A stretch of 35,962 nt of DNA from a bacterium (lineage in GTDB: Bacteria; Chloroflexota; Dormibacteria; Dormibacterales; Dormibacteraceae): positions 1-35,962 of the forward strand of contig CADDZO010000009.1 of assembly GCA_902812395.1 (NCBI GenBank). Reading direction: 5' to 3'. This document shows, in pieces, positions 19,762-28,590 of the stretch (position 1 is the stretch's first letter; the number at the start of each line of letters is the position of its first letter). The translations under genes were made by a program, and so were the position numbers. The notes under the pieces were generated by a model that worked only from the letters and a program-made list of their open reading frames with translations, was not told where the DNA came from and did not search any database.

Positions 19762-22700
19762 ATGCGACCCCTTCACCTGGCCTTCGTCTGGCACCTGCAC
19801 CAGCCTTACTACAAGGACGACCCCACCGGGACCTATCTGCTGCCCTGGGTGAGGCTGCGGGCGACCAAGGATTACGCCAAGATGGCCGCCCTGCTCGACA
19901 GCTATCCCTCGATCCGCCAGACGTTCAACCTGGTCCCTTCGCTGCTGGTGCAGCTGGAGGACTGTGCTGACCCGTCGCCCCACTCCCGGGACCTGTTCGG
20001 GGAGCTGGCCCGCAAGCCTGCAGCCGAGCTGACGGCCGAGGAGCGGAAGTTCCTGTTGCGATGGATGCGGGAGTCCCCCCGCTTCCTCCGGGTCCAGGCC
20101 TCGCCCCGCTATCGGGAGCTGGCCTCCCGCTCCGACGCCGATGCCTTCACTACCCAGGAGGTGCGCGACCTGCAGGTCTGGTACAACCTGGCCTGGGCGG
20201 ACGAGGCCTGGGCCGGCCGCGATCCCCGGCTGGCCGACCTGAAGGCCCGAGATCGCGACTTCACCGAGGAGGACAAGAGGATCCTCTTCGCCGCCCAGCT
20301 GGAGGCTGTGCGCGGCGTCCTTCCCGCCTACGCGGGCCTGGCCCGCCGGGGCCTGGCCGAGCTGACCTTCTCCCCCTTCTACCACCCCATCCTCCCCCTG
20401 ATCGCGAACATGGGCTCGGCCCGCGAGGCCACTCCCTGGATCGACCTGCCCGACCCGCCGTTCGCTCATCCGGAGGACGCCCTGGCCCAGATCGTCGAGG
20501 GTAGGCGCGAGTTCGAGCGCCTGCTCGGGGTGCGCCCGCGCGGCATGTGGCCGTCGGAGCTGGCGGTCAGCGAGGACGTTGCCCGGATCGCCATCCAGGC
20601 CGGGGTGGACTGGTTCCTCTCCGACGAAGAGGTCCTGGGCCGCTCGCTGGGCGTTTACCTGGGACGGGACGAGGCCGGATGCCTCCACCAGCCCGAGCTG
20701 CTCTACCGCCCCTGGCGCCTCCAGCGGGAGGAGGGCTCCATCACCGCCGTGTTCCGCGACAACCTGCTGAGCAACCGGATCGGCTTCGACTACCACCACA
20801 TGGGCACCAAAGAGGCGGTCGAAGACTTCATGGACCGGCTCCGTCGTATCCGGGAGCAGCAGGGAGAGGACCGCGACTTCTTGGTGGTGGTGGCGCTGGA
20901 CGGCGAGAATCCGTGGGACTTCTACCCGCGGGAGGGGCACGATTTCCTAGAGAGCCTCTACGAGCATCTGGAGCGGGCCCCGGAGGTGGTCTGCACCACC
21001 ATCGCCGAGTATTTGGACGAGCACCCCGAGCGCCAGGAGCTGGGCCGCCTCCACGCCGGCAGCTGGATCGGGGCCAGCCTCGACACGTGGGTGGGCGACC
21101 CCGAGCACCGCACCGCCTGGGAGCTTCTGGCCCGGGCCCGCGACTGGCTCGTAGCCCAAGAGCCACACCGCCCGGCAGAGGCCGTGGCTGCGTCCTGGCG
21201 CGAGATCCGGATCGCGGAGGGCTCGGACTGGTTCTGGTGGTTCAGCCGGAAGCACGACTCGGGCATGGACCCGATCTGGGACAACCAGTTCCGCCTCCAC
21301 CTGCGCAACGTTTTCACGTTGCTGGGCGAGCGGCCGCCGGCGGCCTTCTTCCGGCCCATCCTGGGTGGGGCGGCGGCCGAGGAGGGGCAGGGACCGAGGG
21401 GCCTGATCACGCCGGCCGGTCCAGACGATCCGGACTGGGAGCGGGCCGGCCGCTACGAGGTACAGACTGGGTTCGGGCGCCTGCACCACCCGGCCGAGGT
21501 GGTGGACCGCCTGCTCTATGGCTGCGACACCGAGAGGCTCCATGTGCGGGTGGACACCGCCGTCACCCCTCAGCAGCTGGCCGCGCAGGGGATCGAGTTC
21601 TGGGTCTACCTGTCGGGGGCAGCGCCCGGTTCAGGCACGAGGTCGATCCCGGCCCCGCTCGCCCCGGAGGGCTTTGCCGACCTGGGCTTCGAGCCCGGCA
21701 CGGTGGTCCGGGCTGGGCCGGAGGGGCTGGCGGTGGCCCGTCTGGAACCGGACGGGGCGGTGGTGGTGGCCGAGGAGCAGGCGTCCCCGCTCTGCTTCTC
21801 CATCCCTCTGCATCGCCTGGGAGTGCTCGGCGGCGATCTCCTGCAGGCAGCCCTGGTGGTGACCCGCCAGGGCCACGACCTGGAGCACGTCCCTCCGGTG
21901 GGAGCCGTCGGCCTCCGGCTGCCCCGGCTGGCGGGGGAGGAGGGGGAGGGGCGTCCGCTCCGCATCCTGATGGCGGCGGCCGAGGTTGCCCCCTACGCGC
22001 GCGCGGGCGGGGTGGCCGACGTTACCGCCGCGCTGGCCAAGGAGCTACGCCGCCAGGGCCACGACGTCCGTCTGGTCATGCCCCGCTATCGCCAGGTGTC
22101 GGTCGAGGACCACCGGCTCCGGGTGGCGGTGCCGCGGCTGGCCGTACCGCTCGGCGATCGGGTCCTGGAGTGCTCGCTCCTGGAGGGCCGCCTGGGCGAG
22201 GTGCCGGTCTACTTCGTCGACTGCCCCTCCCTCTACGACCGCGACGGTCTCTACGGCTTCGCGGACGACGACGCCCGCTTCGTCTACCTCTGCCGGGCCG
22301 TCCTGGAGGCCCTAGGACCGCTGGGTTTCCACCCCGAGGTGATCCACGTCCACGAATGGACTACGGCCCTGATCCCGAACCTCCTGGCCCGTCTCTACGC
22401 CGGCGACCCTCGACTCTCCAGCGTGGCCACCGTGCTCACGATCCACAACCTCGCCTTCCAGGGGGCCTTCGGCCCGGCCACGTTGCGCCTGGCCGAGCTG
22501 GAGGGCTGGGGCCTGATCCGGCTCGGCATCCCGCACCTGGACGAGACCGTCAACTTCCTGGGCCGGGGGATCCACTTCGCCGACCAGGTGAACACCGTGA
22601 GCGAGCGCTACGCCGAGGAGATCCGGTCACCCGAGTTCGGCGAAGGTTTGGACGAGCTTCTCTGCAGGCACGCGGCCAAGCTCCACGGCATCGCCAATGG

Positions 22701-23418
22701 CCTCGACGTGGAGCTGTTCGATCCAGCCACCGATCCCGAACTTCCCTACCACTTCTCCCTCCGCGATCCCTCACCCAAGGCAAAGGTGCGGACGGCGCTG
22801 CGCGCCGAGCTGGGGCTGGCCGCGACCTCCGATCCGCTGATCGCGGTGATCTCCCGCTTCTACGACGTGAAGGGCCTGGACTTGATCCAGCAGGCGCTGC
22901 CGGCGATGGCGGCGCTGGACCTGCAGCTGGCCGCCCTCGGGGCCGGGGACCGGCGCTACGAGGACATGTTCCGCTACCAGGCGGCCCGACATCCCGGCCG
23001 CTTCGCCGCCTACATCGGCTTCGACCTGGGCCTGGCCCGACGACTCTATGCCGGCGCCGACCTACTCCTGATGCCCTCGCGGGTGGAGCCCGGAGGACTG
23101 GGCCAGCTGATCGCCCTCCGCTACGGCACCATCCCCATCGTCCGGAGCACCGGCGGCCTGGCGGATACGGTGGAGGACTACGACCCCGCCGCTGACCGTG
23201 GCGTCGGCTTCACCTTCGCCGCCTACGACGCCTGGCAGCTGTTCGCGGCCGTGGTCCGAGCGATCGAGAGCTTCAAGCATCGCTCAGCCTGGCAGCGTCT
23301 GGTACGCCGGGCCATGGCCCAGGACGTGTCCTGGCGCCGCTCGGCGCGCGAGTACGCGGCCCTCTACCGACGGGCCATCCGGTCGCACCGGAGCCGCGGC
23401 GCTGCCCTGCCGGGGTAG
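19762..23418 (+). CDS. glgA: GH57 glycoside hydrolase fused to GT5 glycogen synthase
   Basis: 1218 residues. Residues 1-525 are a GH57 domain of the alpha-amylase/alpha-mannosidase type: HLHQP at 11-15, FSPFYHPILPL, nucleophile motif GMWPSELAVSED (E266) and VVALDGENPWDFY (D380). Residues about 560-725 form a beta-rich region typical of GH57 C-terminal parts. Residues 734-1210 are a GT5 starch/glycogen synthase: ILMAAAEVAPYARAGGVADV, IHVHEWTTALIPNL, LTIHNLAFQG, SRFYDVKGLDL, and MPSRVEPGGLGQL (E1109). The usual KxGG nucleotide-sugar motif reads RAGG (R747) and EPCGLNQ reads EPGGLGQ. The protein probably both trims or transfers and extends alpha-glucan. The start is set by GH57 homology. Confidence 0.9.
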   Translation: MRPLHLAFVWHLHQPYYKDDPTGTYLLPWVRLRATKDYAKMAALLDSYPSIRQTFNLVPSLLVQLEDCADPSPHSRDLFGELARKPAAELTAEERKFLLRWMRESPRFLRVQASPRYRELASRSDADAFTTQEVRDLQVWYNLAWADEAWAGRDPRLADLKARDRDFTEEDKRILFAAQLEAVRGVLPAYAGLARRGLAELTFSPFYHPILPLIANMGSAREATPWIDLPDPPFAHPEDALAQIVEGRREFERLLGVRPRGMWPSELAVSEDVARIAIQAGVDWFLSDEEVLGRSLGVYLGRDEAGCLHQPELLYRPWRLQREEGSITAVFRDNLLSNRIGFDYHHMGTKEAVEDFMDRLRRIREQQGEDRDFLVVVALDGENPWDFYPREGHDFLESLYEHLERAPEVVCTTIAEYLDEHPERQELGRLHAGSWIGASLDTWVGDPEHRTAWELLARARDWLVAQEPHRPAEAVAASWREIRIAEGSDWFWWFSRKHDSGMDPIWDNQFRLHLRNVFTLLGERPPAAFFRPILGGAAAEEGQGPRGLITPAGPDDPDWERAGRYEVQTGFGRLHHPAEVVDRLLYGCDTERLHVRVDTAVTPQQLAAQGIEFWVYLSGAAPGSGTRSIPAPLAPEGFADLGFEPGTVVRAGPEGLAVARLEPDGAVVVAEEQASPLCFSIPLHRLGVLGGDLLQAALVVTRQGHDLEHVPPVGAVGLRLPRLAGEEGEGRPLRILMAAAEVAPYARAGGVADVTAALAKELRRQGHDVRLVMPRYRQVSVEDHRLRVAVPRLAVPLGDRVLECSLLEGRLGEVPVYFVDCPSLYDRDGLYGFADDDARFVYLCRAVLEALGPLGFHPEVIHVHEWTTALIPNLLARLYAGDPRLSSVATVLTIHNLAFQGAFGPATLRLAELEGWGLIRLGIPHLDETVNFLGRGIHFADQVNTVSERYAEEIRSPEFGEGLDELLCRHAAKLHGIANGLDVELFDPATDPELPYHFSLRDPSPKAKVRTALRAELGLAATSDPLIAVISRFYDVKGLDLIQQALPAMAALDLQLAALGAGDRRYEDMFRYQAARHPGRFAAYIGFDLGLARRLYAGADLLLMPSRVEPGGLGQLIALRYGTIPIVRSTGGLADTVEDYDPAADRGVGFTFAAYDAWQLFAAVVRAIESFKHRSAWQRLVRRAMAQDVSWRRSAREYAALYRRAIRSHRSRGAALPG

Positions 23419-23430
23419 GCAGACAAAGAA

Positions 23431-23455
23431 GGGGCTGGCCTTGTCGGCCAGCCCC
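23431..23455 (+). terminator. Hairpin terminator after the GH57-GlgA gene
   Basis: A perfect 10-bp stem, GGGGCTGGCC with GGCCAGCCCC around TTGTC, begins 12 bases after the stop at 23418. It is preceded by AAAGAA and followed by TCGTTC, so the U-tract is weak, as is usual in GC-rich genomes. Confidence 0.65.
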
Positions 23456-23789
23456 TCGTTCACTCTCGCTTGAATCCCGTCGCGATGGAGCTATCGAGCA
23501 ATCTCCTGGACTACAGGAAGCCCATCCATTCACGACCAGCTCTGGGTCCCATCGGACCCTCGTCGCGTGCTACCGGAGTTTCGACACCCCCGCCACGACG
23601 GTAGTGAACCTGTCCGGTGGTTCGGCCATAGGCACCTCCGTCTTTCAAAACCCGGTATCAGCTCTGTCGCTAAACCTTACCGGGACGACGGTGTGCTGTC
23701 AACCCCGATCCGCCTCACAGAGCTCCTACCATGCGCGGGGGCACGGGCCACTCGTCTCGGTTCGACATGCGCAGGAGGAGGTGCAAGCG
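23456..23789. other. Intergenic region ahead of the ribokinase-family gene
   Basis: About 330 bases with no recognisable gene; local base composition is more AT-rich than its surroundings. A small hairpin GGGTCC/GGACCC lies at 23544-23559. I could not match it to a known riboswitch class. The promoter of the kinase gene presumably lies here. Confidence 0.4.
23773..23780 (+). promoter_or_regulatory. Strong ribosome binding site for the ribokinase-family gene
   Basis: AGGAGGAG lies nine bases before ATG 23790. It fixes the start although the frame is open upstream, and contrasts with the many starts in this window that lack such a site. Confidence 0.75.
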
Positions 23790-24707
23790 ATGGCGGAGCC
23801 GACGGTCTGCGTGGTGGGGGCGTCCAACCTGGACCTGGTCAGCTACGTTCCCCGGCTGCCCCGGCTGGGGGAGACGCTGCACGGCACCCGCTTCGAGACC
23901 GGGTACGGGGGCAAGGCCGCCAACCAGGCGGTGATGGCGGCCAAGCTCGGGTCTCGGGTCTCGCTGGTGGCCAGGGTCGGCCGCGACCCGTTCGGACAGC
24001 GCATGCTGGACAACTTCCGGCAGCTAGGGGTGGACGTGGCCCACATCACCGTTACCGATGCCGCCCCCTCGGGGGTGGCCACCATCCTGGTCGACCCCGA
24101 AGGACGCAACTGCATCGTGATCGTGGGCGGGGCCAACCAGCACCTCTCGGGTGAGGACGTGCTGGCGGCACGCCCGACCATCGCGGCTGCCCGCGTCGTG
24201 GTCTGTCAGCTGGAGGTGCCACTCGAGACCTCGATGGCGGCGCTGCGGGAGGCGAGGAGTGCGGGTGCCATGACGATCCTGAATCCGGCCCCGGCTCCCG
24301 AGGACCTGCCCGAGGAGGCCTACCGGCTGACCGACGTCCTATGTCCCAACCAGGTCGAGGCTGAGCGGTTGAGCGGAGTCGAGGTGAAGAAGGAGGGGGC
24401 TGAAGCTGCTGCCGTGCGCCTGCTGGAGAGGGGAGCCGAAAGTGTGGTCCTGACGCTGGGTGAGCAGGGGTGCCTGGTCGCCCAGGCCGACCAGGTGGTA
24501 AGGATCCCGGGCGAGCAGGTACGTGCGGTGGACTCGACCGGGGCCGGCGATGCCTTCGTCGGCAGTCTGGCCCACTTCCTGGCCGCCGGTACTTCACTGC
24601 AGGAGGCAGCGGCACGTGCCAACCGCATCGCCGCCATCAGCGTCACCGCCCGGGGTGCCCAGGCCAGCTTCCCCGACCGGGCCGATCTGCCGGCCGAGCT
24701 GGGGTAG
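23790..24707 (+). CDS. rbsK: PfkB-family carbohydrate kinase, ribokinase-like
   Basis: A 305-residue PfkB kinase. The N-terminus VVGASNLDLVSYVPRLPRLGET and the GYGGKAANQAVMAAKLG sugar-binding signature match ribokinase; the ATP site has TLGEQGCLV; the C-terminal PfkB signature DSTGAGDAFVGSLA holds the catalytic base D254. Ribokinase phosphorylates ribose at O5; related enzymes act on other sugars or nucleosides, and no ribose transporter or rbsD is nearby. It follows the GlgA terminator and converges with glgP, the two stop codons being one base apart, so the pair probably lacks a dedicated intergenic terminator. Confidence 0.85.
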   Translation: MAEPTVCVVGASNLDLVSYVPRLPRLGETLHGTRFETGYGGKAANQAVMAAKLGSRVSLVARVGRDPFGQRMLDNFRQLGVDVAHITVTDAAPSGVATILVDPEGRNCIVIVGGANQHLSGEDVLAARPTIAAARVVVCQLEVPLETSMAALREARSAGAMTILNPAPAPEDLPEEAYRLTDVLCPNQVEAERLSGVEVKKEGAEAAAVRLLERGAESVVLTLGEQGCLVAQADQVVRIPGEQVRAVDSTGAGDAFVGSLAHFLAAGTSLQEAAARANRIAAISVTARGAQASFPDRADLPAELG

Positions 24708-24708
24708 G

Positions 24709-26805
24709 TCAGCCGCCCCAGTCGGGGAGCAGCTGGAGCTGCTCCACTCGCTCTGCCGCCGGCACGTAGCAGCGGGACGCGTACTCGGCCACCATACGCC
24801 GAGCCGAGAAGCGGGCCAGGGTCGCCCGCATCGCGGCCCGCATCATGGTAAGCCACCGCCCCGGCAGGCCAGAACTGTCGCGGGCGTAGAAGGTGGAGAC
24901 CACCTCCCGCTCCAAGAGGCGGAACAGCGCCTCTGCCTCCGCGTCGTCGTCCGGCTCGGGGCGGTCGATGGTGGCGCCGGAGGGGATGGCCCAGCCCGCG
25001 CCGGGCCGATACCCCTCGTCCCACCAGCCGTCGAGGATGCTCACATTCAGGGCGCCGTTGGCGGCCGCCTTCATGCCCGACGTTCCGCTCGCCTCAAGGA
25101 AACGGCGGGGATTGTTGAGCCACACATCACTGCCCTGGACCATCAGGCGCGCCACCCCCAAGTCGTAGTCCTCGAGAAAGGCGACCCTCGGCTCGGTGCG
25201 GGCCAGGGCGACGATGTCGCGAAGGACCGCCTTCCCCTCTTGGTCGGCAGGGTGTGCCTTGCCAGAGAAGACGATTTGTACCGGCCGCTGGGGGTCGGCG
25301 AGCAGCTGTTGCAGCCGGTCGCGATCGTGGAGGAGGAGGTTGGCCCGCTTGTAGGCGGCGAAACGACGCCCGAACCCGATCGTGAGCGCCTCCGGGTCGA
25401 GCGGGGCCCCTGAGGCACGGGCGGTTTCGATCAGATGTCGTTTGAGCCGGCGATGGGCCTCCCAAAGGTCGGCGTCGGGAATGGCGTCGATACCTGCCCA
25501 GCGCGGGTCGTCCTCCTCGAGATCGCACCAGTCCTCGCCTACGTACCGGCTCAACAGCCGGCCGATTTGGGGGGCAACCCACGTGGGCATGTGCACGCCG
25601 TTGGTGACGTGGGAGATCGGGACCTGGTCCTCGGGCAGCCCGGGCCAGGCGTCCTTCCACAGCCGCCGGGAGACGGCGGCATGGAGCCTGCTGACACCCA
25701 GGCTGTGGTCCGACATGCGCAGACCGACGTAGGTGGTGGTGAGCGGCTCGGTCGCGTCCCCGGGGTTGCGACGGCCCAGGTCCATGAAGCGGTCGACGTC
25801 GAGGCCGACCTCGGACAGGTAGGGTCCGAGGAGGCCGCGGACCAGGGCGGGATCGAAGCGATCGCTGCCGGCCGCGATCGGGGTGTGGGTGGTGAAGACG
25901 AAGCCGGCCCGGGTCACCAGGCGTGCCTCTTCCAGGCTCATCTGCCGTTCGAGCACGAGCTCTCGCATCCGCTCGATGGCGAGAAGGAAGCCGTGGCCTT
26001 CGTTCATGTGGAAGACGTTGGGGGCGATCCCCATCGCCCGTAGCGCCCGCAGGCCGGCGATGCCGAGCAGCATCTCCTGGGGAAGCCGGCGGTGGGGCTC
26101 GGGCACGTAGAGGCGGCTGGTGATGGCGCGCAAATCAGGTGGGTTGGCCTCCAGGTCGGTATCGAGCAGAACCAGCCGGACCCGTCCCACCCGGGCGGAC
26201 CACAGCGCCACCCGGACCTCGCGCTCCCCGATTGGGCAGGTGACCTCGAGCGGCCCGTGTGCTCCGCGGACACGCTCGATCGGGAGTGCCTCGAAGGCGA
26301 TCTCCGGGTAGATCTCCGACTGGTTCCCGTCGGTTTCGATGCGTTGCCGGCCGAACCCCTGCCGATAGAGCAGGCCGACGCCCACCAGCGGCAGTCCCAG
26401 ATCGCTCGCAGCCTTCAGATGGTCGCCAGCTAGGATGCCCAGCCCGCCCGAGTAGAGAGGCAGGATGTCGGCCAGACCGAACTCCATCGAGAAGTAGGCG
26501 ACCATGAGGGGGGTCCGGCCAGCCAATTGCATGGGCGGTTGCTCGCGGTGCTGGCGCAGCGCGGTCCGGGCCACCTCCAGCGCCTGCCGCGCCTCGGGGC
26601 GCTCGATCGCCAAGGTCGCGCCCTCGGCCCCGAGCCCGGCCAGGAGCACGATCGGGTTGTGGCCGGAGTCGTCCCAGCGGGCCGGCGCCAGGGCCGGGAA
26701 CAGATCGGCGATGCGGTGGTCCCAGGTCCAGGTAAGGTCGAGCGCGATCTCCTTGAGTTCTGCGAACAGGCGTGGCCCGAACTGACGTGCGTCTGAATTC
26801 CCCAC
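24709..26805 (-). CDS. glgP: Alpha-glucan (glycogen) phosphorylase
   Basis: A 698-residue GT35 enzyme of the short bacterial alpha-glucan phosphorylase type, releasing glucose-1-phosphate from storage glucan with PLP as cofactor. It opens with the DUF3417-like LKEIALDLTWTWD element, then YFSMEFGLADILPLYSGGLGILAGDHLKAASDLG, FHMNEGHGFLLAIERM, ISHVTNGVHMPTW, and the PLP region LEASGTSGMKAAANGALNVSILDGWWDEGY. GTG 26805 is chosen because homologous N-termini begin here and TACCAT lies eight bases upstream; the frame remains open through the antisense of the tRNA gene, which cannot be coding. It is convergent with the ribokinase gene and divergent from tRNA-Gly. It degrades the polymer made by the adjacent genes. 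Confidence 0.92.
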   Translation of the reverse strand: MGNSDARQFGPRLFAELKEIALDLTWTWDHRIADLFPALAPARWDDSGHNPIVLLAGLGAEGATLAIERPEARQALEVARTALRQHREQPPMQLAGRTPLMVAYFSMEFGLADILPLYSGGLGILAGDHLKAASDLGLPLVGVGLLYRQGFGRQRIETDGNQSEIYPEIAFEALPIERVRGAHGPLEVTCPIGEREVRVALWSARVGRVRLVLLDTDLEANPPDLRAITSRLYVPEPHRRLPQEMLLGIAGLRALRAMGIAPNVFHMNEGHGFLLAIERMRELVLERQMSLEEARLVTRAGFVFTTHTPIAAGSDRFDPALVRGLLGPYLSEVGLDVDRFMDLGRRNPGDATEPLTTTYVGLRMSDHSLGVSRLHAAVSRRLWKDAWPGLPEDQVPISHVTNGVHMPTWVAPQIGRLLSRYVGEDWCDLEEDDPRWAGIDAIPDADLWEAHRRLKRHLIETARASGAPLDPEALTIGFGRRFAAYKRANLLLHDRDRLQQLLADPQRPVQIVFSGKAHPADQEGKAVLRDIVALARTEPRVAFLEDYDLGVARLMVQGSDVWLNNPRRFLEASGTSGMKAAANGALNVSILDGWWDEGYRPGAGWAIPSGATIDRPEPDDDAEAEALFRLLEREVVSTFYARDSSGLPGRWLTMMRAAMRATLARFSARRMVAEYASRCYVPAAERVEQLQLLPDWGG

Positions 26806-26813
26806 GACGAGGA

Positions 26814-26819
26814 ATGGTA
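26814..26819 (-). promoter_or_regulatory. Candidate -10 box of a leaderless glgP transcript
   Basis: On the minus strand TACCAT lies eight bases before GTG 26805, with no ribosome binding site between and no clear -35 box. Confidence 0.4.
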
Positions 26820-26867
26820 TGGGGCCAGGCGGTTGCGGGAGGCGATCCCGATCAGGACCGAGGACGG

Positions 26868-26873
26868 TACACT
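26868..26873 (+). promoter_or_regulatory. Candidate -10 box of tRNA-Gly
   Basis: TACACT lies 15 bases before the mature tRNA 5' end, a usual distance for a tRNA promoter with a short leader. No convincing -35 box precedes it. Confidence 0.4.
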
Positions 26874-26888
26874 GAGTGCCGCTCGGAC

Positions 26889-26964
26889 GCGGGAGTAGCT
26901 CACCGGGCAGAGCGCGACCTTCCCAAGGTTGAGGTAGCGGGTTCGAGTCCCGTCTCCCGCTCCA
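26889..26964 (+). tRNA. tRNA-Gly (anticodon CCC)
   Basis: A complete 76-base cloverleaf: acceptor GCGGGAG/CTCCCGC, D-arm GCTC/GAGC, anticodon arm CGACC/GGTTG with loop TTCCCAA (anticodon CCC, reading GGG), five-base variable loop, T-arm GCGGG/CCCGT with TTCGAGT, discriminator T and encoded CCA. I saw no duplicated tRNA 3' end elsewhere in the window that would mark an integrated element. Confidence 0.95.
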
Positions 26965-26967
26965 TTT

Positions 26968-26988
26968 CCCTGGGGCCGGAAACCAGGG
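26968..26988 (+). terminator. Possible hairpin terminator after tRNA-Gly
   Basis: CCCTGG and CCAGGG pair around a nine-base loop four bases after the tRNA; an alternative CCAGG/CCTGG stem overlaps it. There is no U-tract. Confidence 0.35.
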
Positions 26989-27138
26989 CTCCTGGGCTGG
27001 TGCAGGAGCAGAACAGGGAGCGCGCTGCGTCCAGTTGCGGTGTCCCTCGCCGTCCTCGGCCATTGCCGTCGGATCGCGTTCATGGCGCGGCGAGCCCGGC
27101 GAGCTGCTCGGGACCCTGGGGCCGACAACGTGGAGCAA

Positions 27139-28590
27139 TTACCGGCCTGCGATGGGGAGCCGATGCGGCGAAGGTGGGGACGGACCATTCCTCGTCACCC
27201 GAGCCAGCTCCGGTACCAGCTCGGCAGCGTTGACCGTACCGACCCCGCTGGCCAGGTCGTAGCCCATCAAGGCCGAATAGCCGGCGACCGTCACTTCCAC
27301 ATGGTGGGTGCTGTTGCAATTCGCCCAGCAAAAGCTGAACGAGTTGTTGCCCCGAGTCACGTCCACGATACCGGCCGCATGTTCGTCGGCCAGGAGATAG
27401 AGACGAGGATTCAGCCACCCAAGACGCCGATGACCTACCTGGTCGGCCAGCGCCACCACACCGGCGAAGAGCGGGCAGGCCTCGCTCGTACCGCCGACCA
27501 CGTGCCACACCGGCTGGCCGCTGAAGCTGGAGAAAACATCGACGCCCCCATTGACTGCGGCGCTCATACTGATGTCCGGGGTTCCGCGTTGGGAGCCGAC
27601 GAGAGACCGAACGTCGTCCTGGAAAGAAGGACGGGAGAACACGGCGGACAGACCGCCGCCTCCTGCCCCGCCGCCATCCCACACCGTATCAGGAGCGATA
27701 CGCCTGCCCTGCGAATCGAGGTGCAGTTGGGTTCCACCCACCGACGTCACCAGAGGATCTGATGAGGGCCAGGAATTGACGGCATAGGCGTAGCAGCATG
27801 TTCCGTCTTCTCTCGGGTCCGTGGGCCCGGTGTCACCGGCCGAGGCTAGAACGGTGATCCGGTTGCGCAGCGCGTCGACGTAGGCACCACGGAGGTCGAG
27901 AATGTCCCGAGGGTCCGGGAACGTCTCCTCGGTGGCGCCGAAGCTCTGCGAGATCACGTCCGCGAGCCGGTGGTTGATGACATAGCGTTCGGAGGTGACG
28001 ATCTGGGGGAAACCCTGGATGCCCTCTGTCTCCGACTGAGGCGTCTCGACCACCACGATGTTGGCGGACGGTGCCATGACGTGGGCCCATTCGACGTCCA
28101 GAGATGTCTCCTCCGCCCAGCCGAGGCGGTCCCCCCTTCCGAACGGGTCCTGCGGAAAGGGTGGCACCTGGCCGGCAGGCTGGATGATGGTCAAGGAAGG
28201 TGGGGCTGGAAGGCCAAAGGCTTCGTCGAATGTCTGCAAGTCGGAGCGAATGGTCGGGGAGCCGAAGGCATCGACGATCGCAATCGAGATCCCTCGCCCA
28301 TCGATCCCCCGGCGCAGGAGGGGCAAGAGATCATAGGCGCGCTGGAGCTGGAACGGCTGGTAGCAGGCCACATGGAAATGCGACTCGCAGTAGCCGGTGG
28401 TCGGGGGAAAGGCAAGACCAGTCCCTGTTTGCAGTTCCACCAAGTCCGGTCTGATCAGTGGCGGCTCGGGCGCGACCGGCTGTAGCCCCATCGAGATCGT
28501 GCCGAGGATGAGAAAGGCGAGTGAGCCGCAGCCCAGCGGCCGATGCACCGCCACTCGGGCTAAACGGCTCCATACGATCGAGCCGGCCAT
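27139..28590 (-). CDS. S53 (sedolisin) family peptidase
   Basis: A 483-residue secreted or membrane-tethered serine-carboxyl peptidase. A hydrophobic segment at about residues 20-38 is a signal or anchor. The catalytic domain begins near residue 75 (FQLQRAYDL, GRGISIAIVDAFG) and shows the Glu/Asp pair in AEETSLDVEWAH (E161, D165), the oxyanion aspartate in VLASAGDTG (D253) and the nucleophile in GGTSEACPLFAGV (S369). SVGGTQLHLD and the calcium-site region GYDLASGVGTVNA are also typical. The usual long activation prodomain (around 180 residues) is absent: only some 40 residues separate the signal from the catalytic domain. Sedolisins work at acidic pH outside the cell. It stands alone between a tRNA and a 550-base gap. 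Confidence 0.88.
   Translation of the reverse strand: MAGSIVWSRLARVAVHRPLGCGSLAFLILGTISMGLQPVAPEPPLIRPDLVELQTGTGLAFPPTTGYCESHFHVACYQPFQLQRAYDLLPLLRRGIDGRGISIAIVDAFGSPTIRSDLQTFDEAFGLPAPPSLTIIQPAGQVPPFPQDPFGRGDRLGWAEETSLDVEWAHVMAPSANIVVVETPQSETEGIQGFPQIVTSERYVINHRLADVISQSFGATEETFPDPRDILDLRGAYVDALRNRITVLASAGDTGPTDPREDGTCCYAYAVNSWPSSDPLVTSVGGTQLHLDSQGRRIAPDTVWDGGGAGGGGLSAVFSRPSFQDDVRSLVGSQRGTPDISMSAAVNGGVDVFSSFSGQPVWHVVGGTSEACPLFAGVVALADQVGHRRLGWLNPRLYLLADEHAAGIVDVTRGNNSFSFCWANCNSTHHVEVTVAGYSALMGYDLASGVGTVNAAELVPELARVTRNGPSPPSPHRLPIAGR

Noticed and set aside
23456-23789. Possible riboswitch or T-box ahead of the ribokinase-family gene
   Set aside because: Only a small 6-bp hairpin is visible and no consensus core of a known class could be matched by eye.
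26889-26964. tRNA-Gly as an attachment site for the accessory strip to its right
   Set aside because: No repeat of the tRNA 3' end and no integrase are seen in the window.
26806-27138. N-terminal extension of glgP
   Set aside because: The frame is open but runs antisense through tRNA-Gly and has no similarity to phosphorylases; GTG 26805 fits the family start.
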